Shown piece after piece: positions 23,154 through 32,916 of a DNA stretch of 64,000 bases; within the stretch, counting starts at the first letter, position 1; each line of letters begins with the position of its first letter. A program made the position numbers and the translations under genes. The notes below the pieces were generated by a model, which saw only the letters and a program-made list of their open reading frames with translations, was not told the DNA's origin and did no database searches. Source of the DNA: Begonia masoniana (lineage: Eukaryota; Streptophyta; Magnoliopsida; Cucurbitales; Begoniaceae); NCBI GenBank assembly GCA_022432975.1, contig CM039514.1, positions 13,314,810-13,378,809 of the forward strand, written 5' to 3'.

Positions 23154-24454
23154 ATGCTTCTTCTTCAGCACGAGCCCCCGACGACAGAGGGAGCGCGAGC
23201 GCCATCCCTCCAACGGCGACCACGCGACTCCGGCCCCCATTCCAACGAGCAGGCTCCGGCGAACTGAACCCCTCCCTTTTCCTCTCCGATTTCGTGCACA
23301 AATTAGACGAAAACAAGTTAGTTCTTCCCCTGTTTCCTTTCTGTTTTGATGGCCGAGGGTGCAATGATGTTTTGTTTTCAAACCTGGGATGGTTGGGTAC
23401 TGAATTGTAGGGAAAGGGACGGCAGAATGAGGGTGATCGTCGTTGGGCAGTGATGCCCTGTTTTCTGAGAGAAAATCGTGGGGTGTGTGCTGTGAATTAG
23501 GGTTTCCCGATTTGGCAACTTCAGTTTGTTGTTAGATTATGCTGAATGGGTTGTAATGTGATAGAATTGCGACGAATTGAGTGAGTTTTGTTGAAAAACA
23601 AAAAATGGGAAATTTGAAATTCTAAAACCGATTCTGTTTTTAGGGGTTTTGACGTAGCTACGGTTAATCATTTTAAATTCTCTCCTGGTATGTTTAACTA
23701 GGTTTTATGGGGAGCGTTTAGCCGCTGAAATCGAGTCATTCCGATAAGCGTAGCAAAAGTTACGCAAATTCGATGTTTAGATGAAATTCGGGTTCTGAGT
23801 GAGGAACCCTCAAATTGTTTGGTGTCAAGCTTAAATTAATCTGAATGAGGTTAATTGACCATGAAATTAGTGAAATTGAGTTGAAAGTTAAATTTTGGGC
23901 GTTTTAGCGTAATGGACCGATTCTTTTTTTTTTGGGTTTTGGACCAGTTACGGCCACTCGTTTTAATTTCCCTTTTTAGTAGGTTAAACTAGGTTATTAG
24001 AGCAGTATGTGGTCGTCGGAATCGTTCGATTCCGATAACCAACGTGAATGTTATGAACGTCCAAAGTTTTGAGATGTTTTTAACCAAACTAAATTAGTGA
24101 CCCGATTAATTGAGTTTTAGTTTGGCTATGCTAGAAATAGTAGTTTGAGAGTGAAATGGTGAACGTAAGCCTGATTCTAATAAAGTTTGAATTTTGTATT
24201 AGGTCGAGCCGTAGGTGGACAGGAAACCGAGTATCCTCAGCGGGCTAGGACCCCAAGTAAGTAGTGGATGTGTGCCTTTTGCCTTCGGGCCTACACCACA
24301 GAACGGTAGGGAATTGTTTGTTTGCTTTGTTTGGTTGTTTGCTTGATTGTTTGTATGTGACATGTATCATTGTTTTCAAACTACGAAACGAACAGGTTTT
24401 TAGCATGTTTTGAATTGTGTGGATGAAATGTAAGATATACAACAGTGTGATAGG

Positions 24455-24999
24455 CAACTGTGTCTCGAGTGATACTCGAGAGGTACGCAACTATGTCTCG
24501 AGTGCTACTCGAGAGGTACGCAACTGTGTCTCGAGTGATACTCGAGAGGTACGCAACTGTGTCTTGAGTGCTACTCGAGAGGTACGCAAATATGTCTCGA
24601 GTGATACTCGAGAGGTACGCTGTGTCTCGAGTAGAATGGATATTCTACGAGAGAGGTACGCAAATGTGTCTTGAGTGCTACTCGAGAGGTACGCAACTGT
24701 GTCTCGAGTGATACTCGAGAGGTACGCAACTGTGTCTCGAGTGCTACTCGAGAGGTACGCAACTGTGTCTCGAGTGCTACTCGAGAGGTACGCAACTGTG
24801 TCTCGAGTGCTACTCGAGAGGTACGCAACTGTGTCTCGAGTGATACTCGAGAGGTACGCAACTGTGTCTTGAGTGCTACTCGAGAGGTACGCAACTGTGT
24901 CTAGAGTGCTACTCGAGAGGTACGCAAATGTGTCTCGAGTGATACTCGAGAGGTACGCTGTGTCTCGAGTAGAATGGATATTCTACGAGAGAGGTACGC
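24455..24999 (+). repeat. 33-bp hairpin array in E4 5' LTR
   Basis: Fourteen short units, each with CTCGAGT and ACTCGAG flanking a 3-nt GAT or GCT loop (a few stems have one change), plus two longer hairpins centred on AGAATGGATATTCT. The unit length of 33 bp keeps several frames open, but these are not genes. Confidence 0.92.
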
Positions 25000-25716
25000 C
25001 TACGATTAATGAAGTGAGAGCGTGATACATACAACCGAGAGTAGAAACTGCATATGTTAGGGTCATGTGTGTGAGGGTTGAGGGTGCATTGTTTGTGTAT
25101 GCATTATCATTATTCCCTACTTGCTAAGCATTAGGCTTACGTTTTGTGTTCTGTGGTGTAGGTATCGACAGGAGTACAGGTGTGGGCTTTTTGGAAAGCT
25201 AGGGTGAGGACGCAGTCGTTGGTGCATGTTGTATGCCGGTGCAGGCAGTTGTCGGGGCGTCTCGACCAGGGTCTTCGGAAAGACGTGGGTGGAACATTAT
25301 TTTTGGGGTCATGTATAATGTACATTTATTTTGGTGGTTTGTAGGTTGTCTTTTGGTTTATGATGTTTTTTTGAGTTATTGCATAGCTATTTGTATTTGG
25401 AGATTTCACATGCTGTATGCTGGATAGTTGATTAGGAGTATTCTGGACTGGTTGGGAATTGATTTTATGCAGGTATTTAGCATTTTGGAGGCACCATTTT
25501 CAGGCGTTACTTTGCCGAAATTTTCGGAAAGTACGTCGTGGTGCTTAAAGGTTAGGATTAAGAGGAATTGGTGAGTCTAGGCAGCTAGGTATGATTTAAA
25601 ATAGTACCGAGAGATTTAGATTTAAATTCTGCTGTGTTTGATTCCATTTAAATTATTGGGGTTAACGTGAGCCAAGTAGCCCTCCGAGCCAGGGTGGGTT
25701 CGGGGGCGTTACAAGA

Positions 25717-25728
25717 TGGTATCAGAGC
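25717..25728 (+). other. E4 primer-binding site
   Basis: TGGTATCAGAGC, a full 12-base match to the initiator Met tRNA site. Confidence 0.92.
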
Positions 25729-25796
25729 GTTAGTGGTCGAGTCGTTCAAAGGATTACCCGACAATGTCGGCCGCCGTGCAACGTGCTTCACCGACT

Positions 25797-25859
25797 GTAA
25801 GTATTTGTGTAACTCTAGTTAGTTCCTTTTCTAAGATTAGCTTTCCTAACCTTTTACAG
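25797..25859 (+). other. E4 predicted 63-bp leader intron
   Basis: The donor ACTGTAAGT is 80 nt from the primer site. The 3' end has a branch-like CTAAC, a pyrimidine stretch and ACAG, a strong plant acceptor. The gag ATG is 14 nt downstream. Confidence 0.7.
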
Positions 25860-25873
25860 GAATAGCAAAGAAA

Positions 25874-26911
25874 ATGCCTAGAAACCCAGGACAGCCAAGA
25901 CAACCTAGAAACGTACCAGAACAGCCTAGAGAGCAACCTGAGGATCCTAATAATCAACTCAGGGAGTTATTGAAGGTGCAATCACAGTTGTTGGGGATTT
26001 TTATGAATCAAGGACTACCGGGAGGTTTGACGGTAGGGTCCAGCTCTGGAGCGGGCTCAAGTGGAGAGAGGTTTAGAAGGTTAAAACCTCCGGCATTCGA
26101 AGGACGTTTGACGGATCCGACAGCTGCCGAGAGTTGGATATGTACGGTGGAGGAGATGTTTAGTGTCGCAGAGGTGGAAGAACAAAACAAGGTTAAATGT
26201 GCTACCTTCCATTTGTCGAATAGTGCTAAAAGCTGGTGGGTAACAGTGAAAGCAACAGCAGATATTCAGAGCATGACCTGGGAAGAATTTAAGGAGCTGT
26301 TTTATGAAAAATATTACAACCGAACGGTTCAATCTGAGAAGCGATTGGAGTTCATGGCTTTGAAGCAAACCAGATCTGTGGGAGATTACATCCAACAATT
26401 TGAATCTTCTTCCCGATTTGCCAGCTGTCTGGTCGGTAGTGAGGAGGATAAAATATTCCAGTTTGTGCAGGGTTTAAAGCCGGAGATCGAGATGCTAGTA
26501 AAGACATTCGGAATTGAAGGGATACCATATACTCGTGTGACAGCCAAGGCTTTAGAAGTAGAGGCAACTGCTGGTAAAATTCTTAAACCCACCGAAGCTC
26601 CGAAAAGGATGTTTAAGGATATTACAGACCAGGTGAGCAGAGATGAATCATCTTTCCAGTTTCAAGGAACGAAGAGACCGGGAGGTGACTTAAGTGATCA
26701 GCAAGGAGGGAATAAGCAAAGAAGATATCCACAATGTCCTAAGTGTTTAAAGATTCATCCAGGGGAATGTGGACAGTATGCAGGAAGATGCTACAATTGT
26801 TTTGAAACCGGACATCTTTCTCGGGATTGTACAATGCCAAAAGTCATTTGGTGCTTCAGATGTAACAAGCTTGGTCATGTAGCTAAAGATTGTTCTGCAT
26901 CAAAAAAATGA
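25874..26911 (+). CDS. gag: Gag of E4, intact (345 aa)
   Basis: Structural Gag protein expected to assemble the cytoplasmic particle and package element RNA. The first ATG after the predicted leader intron opens a basic, proline-rich N-terminus. The central part is a retrotransposon Gag capsid region (about residues 65-220) with the conserved AKSWWVTVK and FKELFYEKYYN motifs. Two complete CCHC knuckles follow at about 306-319 (CYNCFETGHLSRDC) and 327-340 (CFRCNKLGHVAKDC). It ends five residues after the second knuckle with TGA. There are no stops or frameshifts although no protease, RT or integrase follows; a degraded trace of the protease start may be present just downstream (SGTIF at about 26926). 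A stand-alone Gag held open in an element with no Pol suggests recent or continued use. It could also simply be young. Confidence 0.9.
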   Translation: MPRNPGQPRQPRNVPEQPREQPEDPNNQLRELLKVQSQLLGIFMNQGLPGGLTVGSSSGAGSSGERFRRLKPPAFEGRLTDPTAAESWICTVEEMFSVAEVEEQNKVKCATFHLSNSAKSWWVTVKATADIQSMTWEEFKELFYEKYYNRTVQSEKRLEFMALKQTRSVGDYIQQFESSSRFASCLVGSEEDKIFQFVQGLKPEIEMLVKTFGIEGIPYTRVTAKALEVEATAGKILKPTEAPKRMFKDITDQVSRDESSFQFQGTKRPGGDLSDQQGGNKQRRYPQCPKCLKIHPGECGQYAGRCYNCFETGHLSRDCTMPKVIWCFRCNKLGHVAKDCSASKK

Positions 26912-28692
26912 CCAGCCATGACTTCAGGTACGATATTTGTAATTCCATGTCTGTTGTTACATTGATAGACTAGGGTGTGTTGTATATTTTTGGTGATAGC
27001 GGTTTTCATGGTTTTCGTAAGTTAGTAATTAAAGTTAGCTTGATGTTGATTGGTAGGGTATTGTTAGAACTTTCGTAAGTGTAGAGAAGAGATTTAGGAT
27101 TACTTGTTGTTATAAATACTTGAACAGATAAGATGGCAGAATTTGTTCCACAGCATCAAAGTAGGTCGGTGATTGAGGAAGGAATTTTAGAGATCTATTT
27201 AGAGTTAGAAAAGCCAATACAATTGTAATAGTAAAGAGTTAGATACTCAGATAAGAAAACTGGTTAATCCCTAAGGAAGAGTTATTGTCTTAGGAGATTA
27301 CTCAATCAAGGGTGGTTATAAATGTGCGAAAACATTTCTGAGAGGCATGGTTTTGGGAGAATAGTTAGAACTCGAGTTGGTAGAGCAAAAGAGAATAGAT
27401 TAGTTAGTAATTTCAGAGAGAAAACCGAGTGAAATTAGATATGGTATAGATGTTGCGAAAATTGTTAAGTGTGGAGACTATGATTTGAGGAGAGATTGAA
27501 ATTTTAGTGAGAGAAACGGGAACTCGCACGGGAAACAGTTGAGTGCAATAGGAATAGATTGAATAGAGGACTTCAAAGGTTTGACTTGTATATATTAGAT
27601 CGAAATTGTTGACTTTGTATATAGTTTATACTAGAATCGATAAGATTAGTAGTGTGCGAATTTGGTGACTAACTTATGTTGGAGTTGATAAGTAAAAGTG
27701 AATAAACTTAAGCGTAGGATGTAAGTTAGAACTCGAGTATTAGTAAGCTAGAAGAACGATTAGATTATATTTTAGATTTTGGACGGACATAGGAAAGAAA
27801 GAAGTGAGTGTAGATCATTTAAGGTATTTGGGTGATGAGTGGTGAGTGAAAAGTTGGGAACAAGTGACTGTAAGTATGAAGAGTTATAGTATACTTTGAG
27901 GAATTGTTGATAGGTTTGAGATGAGAGCTTTGAGTTGGAATAACTAAGGAAATGTTATGATTGTTTGAGGTATACATTGTCTTGATTGGTTGATTTAAGT
28001 AAGTGTAAGAGCGGGAAGTGATGAGTTAGGAATCATAAGGTAGAGGAGAAAGGAAATTGAAATTTAGAATTGAGGGTAAGGTGTTTATTCATTGAGTCCT
28101 TGAGGTTACACTATTGAGGTAGTTCTGGAAGTGTTGATGAACATTGGATTAGAAAAGTTAGAATTAGAATTAAGTTGGAAAAGTTTGAAAGTATAGGTGA
28201 TACTTGATTGAATTGAAGTTAAAGGACGTATAAATACTCAAGATATAGGGAACAAAGTTAGGAAAATGAAAACTTTGGGTGATGTAGAAAATTGAGCGTT
28301 GGGGTGTATAGTTTAGAATGACCCAACCTAGAGTCATAGAGAGTTGACAATTTTGAGTGAATGAAAACTCAGTTAGTACTTCGAGGGTATAGTGAATTAA
28401 GAATATGTGAATGGTGTTAGAATGAGGTGCGAGGTAAATAGATGTAAGATGCGATAGTAAGATCGAAAGGAATTTGAAATCTAAAACTAAGGGTAAGAAG
28501 TTGACTCTGTAGGTTCTAGTGTTATGCTATTGAGATTGTTTGATGGATACGTGTCTGCATTAAAAAAGTAAGTGACTAGGTGAAGTCGGAATTTGTGGTA
28601 TGTAGTAACCGATAGATGAGTAAGGGTATTGGGTAGGTGAGATGGGTACATTGAGGACTAACAAGGTCACAAATTTTGAGGACAAAATTTTT
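26912..28692 (+). other. E4 non-coding internal region
   Basis: About 1.8 kb of purine-rich sequence with no long frame. Apart from a possible protease relic at its start, no RT, RNase H or integrase motif is visible in any frame. A short phrase near 27760 (TTAGATTATATT...TTTTGGACGGA) recurs in the E6 internal region near 50140, hinting at shared non-autonomous ancestry. Confidence 0.7.
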
Positions 28693-28693
28693 G

Positions 28694-28707
28694 TAAGGAG
28701 GGTGGAT
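28694..28707 (+). other. E4 polypurine tract
   Basis: TAAGGAGGGTGGAT abuts the 3' LTR start at 28708. Confidence 0.8.
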
Positions 28708-28967
28708 TGTAACACCCGGGATTTTTAAAGGAAAATTTGAGAGAAAATAAAATAATAATAAATAGGTTGTTTTAATTAATTTAAAAGAAAGGTGAATGGT
28801 TTTAGGTTCGGGTATTTCTTGTAAAATTAAGCCGTGGGTTATAATTTAAGAACGGGATTTAACGGAATTACGTAAGTTCAAACATGTGAGGGCAAATTAG
28901 TAATTTAGCTTAAAAATTAAGTTAAATGAAATAAATAAAAAAAATAAATATTTTTTTTATATAGAAA

Positions 28968-28996
28968 CAGAATGGCTTCGCGAGGAAGCCATTCTG
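28968..28996 (+). other. Leader hairpin of E4 3' LTR
   Basis: Perfect 12-bp stem CAGAATGGCTTC with GAAGCCATTCTG, loop GCGAG. It starts four nt after the TATATAG box (28958-28964). Confidence 0.6.
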
Positions 28997-30294
28997 CTTC
29001 TTCTTCAGCCCGAGCCCCCAACGACAGAGGGAGCACAAGCGCCATCCCTCCGACGGCGACCACGCGACTCCGGCCCCCATTCCGACGAGCAGGCTCCGGC
29101 GAACTGAACCCCTCCCTTTTCCTCTCCGATTTCGTGCACAAATTAGACGAAAACAGGTTAGTTCTTCCCCTGTTTCCTTTCTGTTTTGATTGCCGAGGAT
29201 GCGATGACGTTTTGTTTTCAAACCTTGGATGGTTGGGTACTGAATTGTAGGGAAAGGGACGGCAGAATGAGGGTGATCGCCGTTGGGCAGTGATGCCCTG
29301 TTTTCTGAGAGAAAACCGTGGGGTGTGTGCTGTGAATTAGGGTTTCCCGATTTGGCAACTTTAGTTTGTTGTTAGATTATGCTGAATGGGTTGTAATGTG
29401 ATAGAATTGCGACGAATTGAGTGAGTTTTGTTGAAAAACCAAAAATGGGAAATTTGAAATTCTAAAACCGATTCTGTTTTTAGGGGTTTTGATGTAGCTA
29501 GGGTTAATCATTTTAAATTCTCTCCTGGTATGTTAAACTAGGTTTTATGGGGAGCGTTTAGCCGCTGAAATCGAGTCATTCCGATAAGCGTAGCAAAAGT
29601 TACGCAAATTTGATGTTTAGATGAAATTCGGGTTCTGAGTGAGGAACCCTCAAAATGTGTGGTGTCAAGCTTAAATTAATCTGAATGAGGTTAATTGACC
29701 ATGAAATTAGTGAAATTGAGTTGAAAGTTAAATTTTGGGCGTTTTAGCGTAATGGACCGATTCTTTTTTTTTGGGGTTTTGGACCAGTTACGGCCACTCG
29801 TTTTAATTTCCCTTTTTAGTAGGTTAAACTAGGTTATTAGAGGAGTATGTGGTCGTCGGAATCGTTCGATTCCGATAACCGACATGAAAGTTATGCACGT
29901 CCAAAGTTTTGAGATGTTTTTAACCAAACTAAATTAGTGACCCGATTAATTGAGTTTTAGTTTGGCTATGCTAGAAATAGTAGTTTGAGAGTGAATTGGT
30001 GAACGTAAGCCTGATTCTAATAAAGTTTGAATTTTGTATTAGGTCGAGCCGTAGGTGGACAAGAAACCGAGTATCCTCAGCGGGCTAGGACCCCAGGTAT
30101 GTAGTGGATGTGTGCCTTTTGCCTTCGGGCCTACACCACAGAACGGTAGGGAATTGTTTGTTTGCTTTGTTTGGTTGTTTGCTTGATTGTTTGTATGTGA
30201 CATGCATCATTGTTTTCAAACTACGAAACGAACAGGTTTTTAGCGTGGTTTGAATTGTGTGGATGAAATGTAAGATATACAACAGTCTGATAGG

Positions 30295-30533
30295 CAACTG
30301 TGTCTCGAGTGATACTCGAGAGGTACGCAACTGTGTCTCGAGTGCTACTCGAGAGTTACGCAACTGTGTCTCGAGTGATACTCGAGAGGTACGCAACTGT
30401 GTCTGGAGTGCTACTCGAGAGGTACGCAACTGTGTCTCGAGTGCTACTCGAGAGGTACGCAAATGTGTCTCGAGTGATACTCGAGAGGTACGCTGTGTCT
30501 CGAGTAGAATGGATATTCTACGAGAGAGGTACG
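30295..30533 (+). repeat. 33-bp hairpin array in E4 3' LTR
   Basis: Six short units and one long hairpin, against 14 and two in the 5' LTR. Confidence 0.92.
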
Positions 30534-30644
30534 CCTACGATTAATGAAGTGAGAACGTGATACATACAACCGAGAGTAGAAACTGCATATGTTAGGGTCG
30601 TGTGTGTGAGGGTTGAGGGTGCATTGTTTGTGTATGCATTATCA

Positions 30645-30649
30645 TTATT
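30645..30649. other. E3 target-site duplication, left (TTATT)
   Basis: Repeated at 39546-39550. Confidence 0.92.
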
Positions 30650-30798
30650 TGTAACACCCGGTTTCAATATAAATCAAAATAAGTTATTAAACGGAGGTAT
30701 ATAATCTTATGGTTTAAAATTGAGTGAAATGTTGATTAGGTTATTAAGTGACTAGGCAGGGGCAAGATGGTAATTGCGAATTTATATTGTGGATAACG

Positions 30799-30806
30799 TA
30801 TTTAAG
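30799..30806 (+). promoter_or_regulatory. TATA-like box in E3 5' LTR
   Basis: TATTTAAG about 150 bp into the LTR, conserved in both E3 LTRs and in E2 and the truncated LTR. Confidence 0.4.
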
Positions 30807-30907
30807 GAAAGGTTTAGTGAGGTTTAGCCGCCACTATTTTATTACTCTTACCTCTCAACTCGGCGGACATCCTCTAGGCGATTCCCCTCCGATTTTCCCC
30901 AACCAAG

Positions 30908-31137
30908 GTGAGTTTTGATTAAATTACTTGCTGTTCTAGTGCTTAGGTAGCTGAAGGATTGCAATGTATGTGTTTTCGAAAGGCTGCGAGTGAGAGATTT
31001 GGTTTTGGGGTTTATTGATGTATCGGGAATGTTTAATCAGTAGAGCCCCAAACCGGCTTCCTTAGACTTCAGGGTAGTTAGATAAAATCTAGTGGAGATC
31101 TAATCTATAATCTGTCGATGGTTCTAGGTGAGCAGAT
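30908..31137 (+). other. E3 LTR predicted intron 1 (230 bp)
   Basis: Donor AAG/GTGAGT, acceptor GGTTCTAG. Equivalent donor and acceptor positions are present in every LTR family in the window. Prediction only. Confidence 0.5.
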
Positions 31138-31178
31138 TTCTGGAGTAGCCTATAGCCGAGCGATTTCCAGGAGACCAG

Positions 31179-31660
31179 GTAAGTAAAGTATTGTGTGTGC
31201 CCTCGGGCCTACATCACAAAACAGTAGGTTTTTGCATGTTTGAGTATTTTCTGTATGTCATGCATCATAAATTTGAAAGAAAACAAAAATGAATTTTCAT
31301 GTATCATGTGGAGAGGCTAGTTCAGATTGACGGGCATTGGCGGTTAAGGGAACTAATCCACCCCTTAACTGATGAAGAGGATTTGTAACATTGGGAGAAC
31401 TGATCCCACTCCCAAGGGAATTGAGGGATCTGAACAGTTATTAAGGGACCTCATCCGCCCCTTAATTAATGAAGAGGATGTAGACATTGGGAGAACTGAT
31501 CCCACTCCCAAGGGAATCATGGGATCTGATCAGTAAACAAACGAAGTACAACCGAGATGAGAAAGTAGAAACTGCATATTTAGGATTTTGTTTCAGCATA
31601 TCATTTCATTATTGCTTTACTTACTTAGCATTAGGCTAATAGATGAGTTTTGTGATGTAG
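31179..31660 (+). other. E3 LTR predicted intron 2 (482 bp)
   Basis: Donor CAG/GTAAGT, acceptor GTGATGTAG, with TTAGC-ATTAG-GCTAA hairpin sequence upstream of the acceptor. A 41-nt micro-exon (31138-31178) separates it from intron 1. Confidence 0.5.
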
Positions 31661-32764
31661 GTGTTGAGGATACCATAGGATAATTTCCTGAGTACACAGA
31701 TGATTAGGTGTGGTTGGAGGAGCACATCCATGTCTCGGCTTGGTAAACTGATGAGGCGGGCTAACTGGTGTCAGCAGATGTTGAGGTTTAGTTGATGATG
31801 ATCTAGTCTGAGTAGGTCGAGTTTTCATGACAGTAGAGATTTTAGCATTTCGAATACAATTTGAATATTATTGATTCTAGTAACCTGTTAAGTTTTAAGT
31901 GTTGGTTTTACTGGATTTGATTAATGAAATGGTTTGAATCGTTTTTGAAAGGTCTTGGAGAGGCAAGAAAATTTCTTTCTGTAGTTAGAGTTATGTCTGT
32001 CTTCTATCGGAATGTGATTTTAATAAAGCTATCAGATGATGTTGAGTGTTTTAGTCGTCCGGTGATGTCGAGCTTTTGCTCGTCAAATGATAAGGGTTAA
32101 GTCATTCGGATGAGGAGATCATCCGGCTGACGTCACCGGTAGATATAGAGAAAAGTCGTTCGGATGAGGAGATCATCCGGCTGACGTCACCGGTGGATGT
32201 CCCTGTTAGACTGACCGGATGACCAGATTTATATTTTGTCGTTTAGTGACCGGTGGATGTCCCTGTTAGACTGACCGGATGACCAAATTTTATGTTTTGT
32301 CGTTTAGTGACCGGTGGATGTCCCTGTTAGACTGACCGGATGACCAAATTTTATGTTTTGTCGTGTCGTTTAGTGACCGGTGGATGTCCCTGTTAGACTG
32401 ACCGGATGACCAAATTTTATGTTTTGTCGTTTAGCGACCGGATGAAGTCTTCAAATAGCCTTCCCCCTTCGTTGACCTTGTTCAGCGGACGACGAGTTTG
32501 ACTCTTCCAACCTTCAAAGTATTTTTTTCACGGGTTAAACCTTGCTTCTTAATCGATTGTTTCTCAACATTTCCAACGTTTTTTTATATGGTTTTTGGTT
32601 AGTTTTATTTTTGTTTAAACGATTTCCGCTGTAAGTTTACATGTTTTATCAAATGTCCAAATTTTGAATTTTTGTACGAAGTTTTAAATTTGGTCCAAGT
32701 TTTCTTAGTAATATTCGGGTTATGAGTAACAAACCGGGTTCAGTAAACTCGGGGTGTTACAGTT

Positions 32765-32776
32765 TGGTATCAGAGA
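32765..32776 (+). other. E3 primer-binding site
   Basis: TGGTATCAGAGA, three bases after the LTR end. Confidence 0.88.
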
Positions 32777-32844
32777 CATTTAGTTAAACTGTTCAAAAGA
32801 TTACTCATCAGTGCCAATCGTTGCATGGAAGTACTCCAACGACT

Positions 32845-32904
32845 GTAAGTGTTTATGTTAGCCTTAGTAATTAGATGTTTATGAAAGTAATTAACCTTAC
32901 ACAG
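32845..32904 (+). other. E3 predicted 60-bp leader intron
   Basis: Donor ACTGTAAGT 80 nt after the primer site; acceptor ACAG 12 nt before the gag ATG. Confidence 0.65.
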
Positions 32905-32916
32905 GAATCCAGTATA

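Larger units (their letters stand above)
22869..25713 (+). repeat. E4 5' LTR (2845 bp)
   Basis: Starts TGTAACACCC, ends GGGGGCGTTACA. It has a TATATAG box, a 5' hairpin (23128-23153), predicted intron 1 (23317-24202), a 54-nt micro-exon (24203-24256), predicted intron 2 (24257-25161) and a long hairpin array inside intron 2. Confidence 0.95.
28708..30649 (+). repeat. E4 3' LTR, piece 1 of 3
   Basis: Near-identical to the 5' LTR except for fewer hairpin units. It is cut at ATTATT by insertion of E3. The donor of predicted intron 1 is ACAG/GTTAGT at 29157 and that of intron 2 is CAG/GTATGT at 30097. Confidence 0.95.
30650..32761 (+). repeat. E3 5' LTR
   Basis: Starts TGTAACACCC, ends GGGGTGTTACA. 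TATTTAAG at 30799. Hairpin units lie at about 31342-31500. Four repeats of about 60 bp with GTGACCGGTGG phrases lie at 32189-32436. TGACGTCA occurs near 32127 and 32181. Confidence 0.95.

Noticed and set aside
23132..23410. 92-codon frame in both E4 LTRs (also 28972-29250), starting within the leader hairpin
   Set aside because: The two copies are LTR duplicates, so similarity is not evidence of selection. No recognisable domain, and a predicted splice donor lies inside. Left as an unlikely upstream frame.
24417..24904. Open frames on both strands up to 107 codons
   Set aside because: Produced by the 33-bp hairpin repeat; the 11-residue repeats are an artefact of unit length.
32875..32916. 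Upstream start for the E3 polyprotein at 32875
   Set aside because: It lies in the predicted leader intron; the start at 32917 matches the conserved N-terminus in E1 and follows the acceptor.
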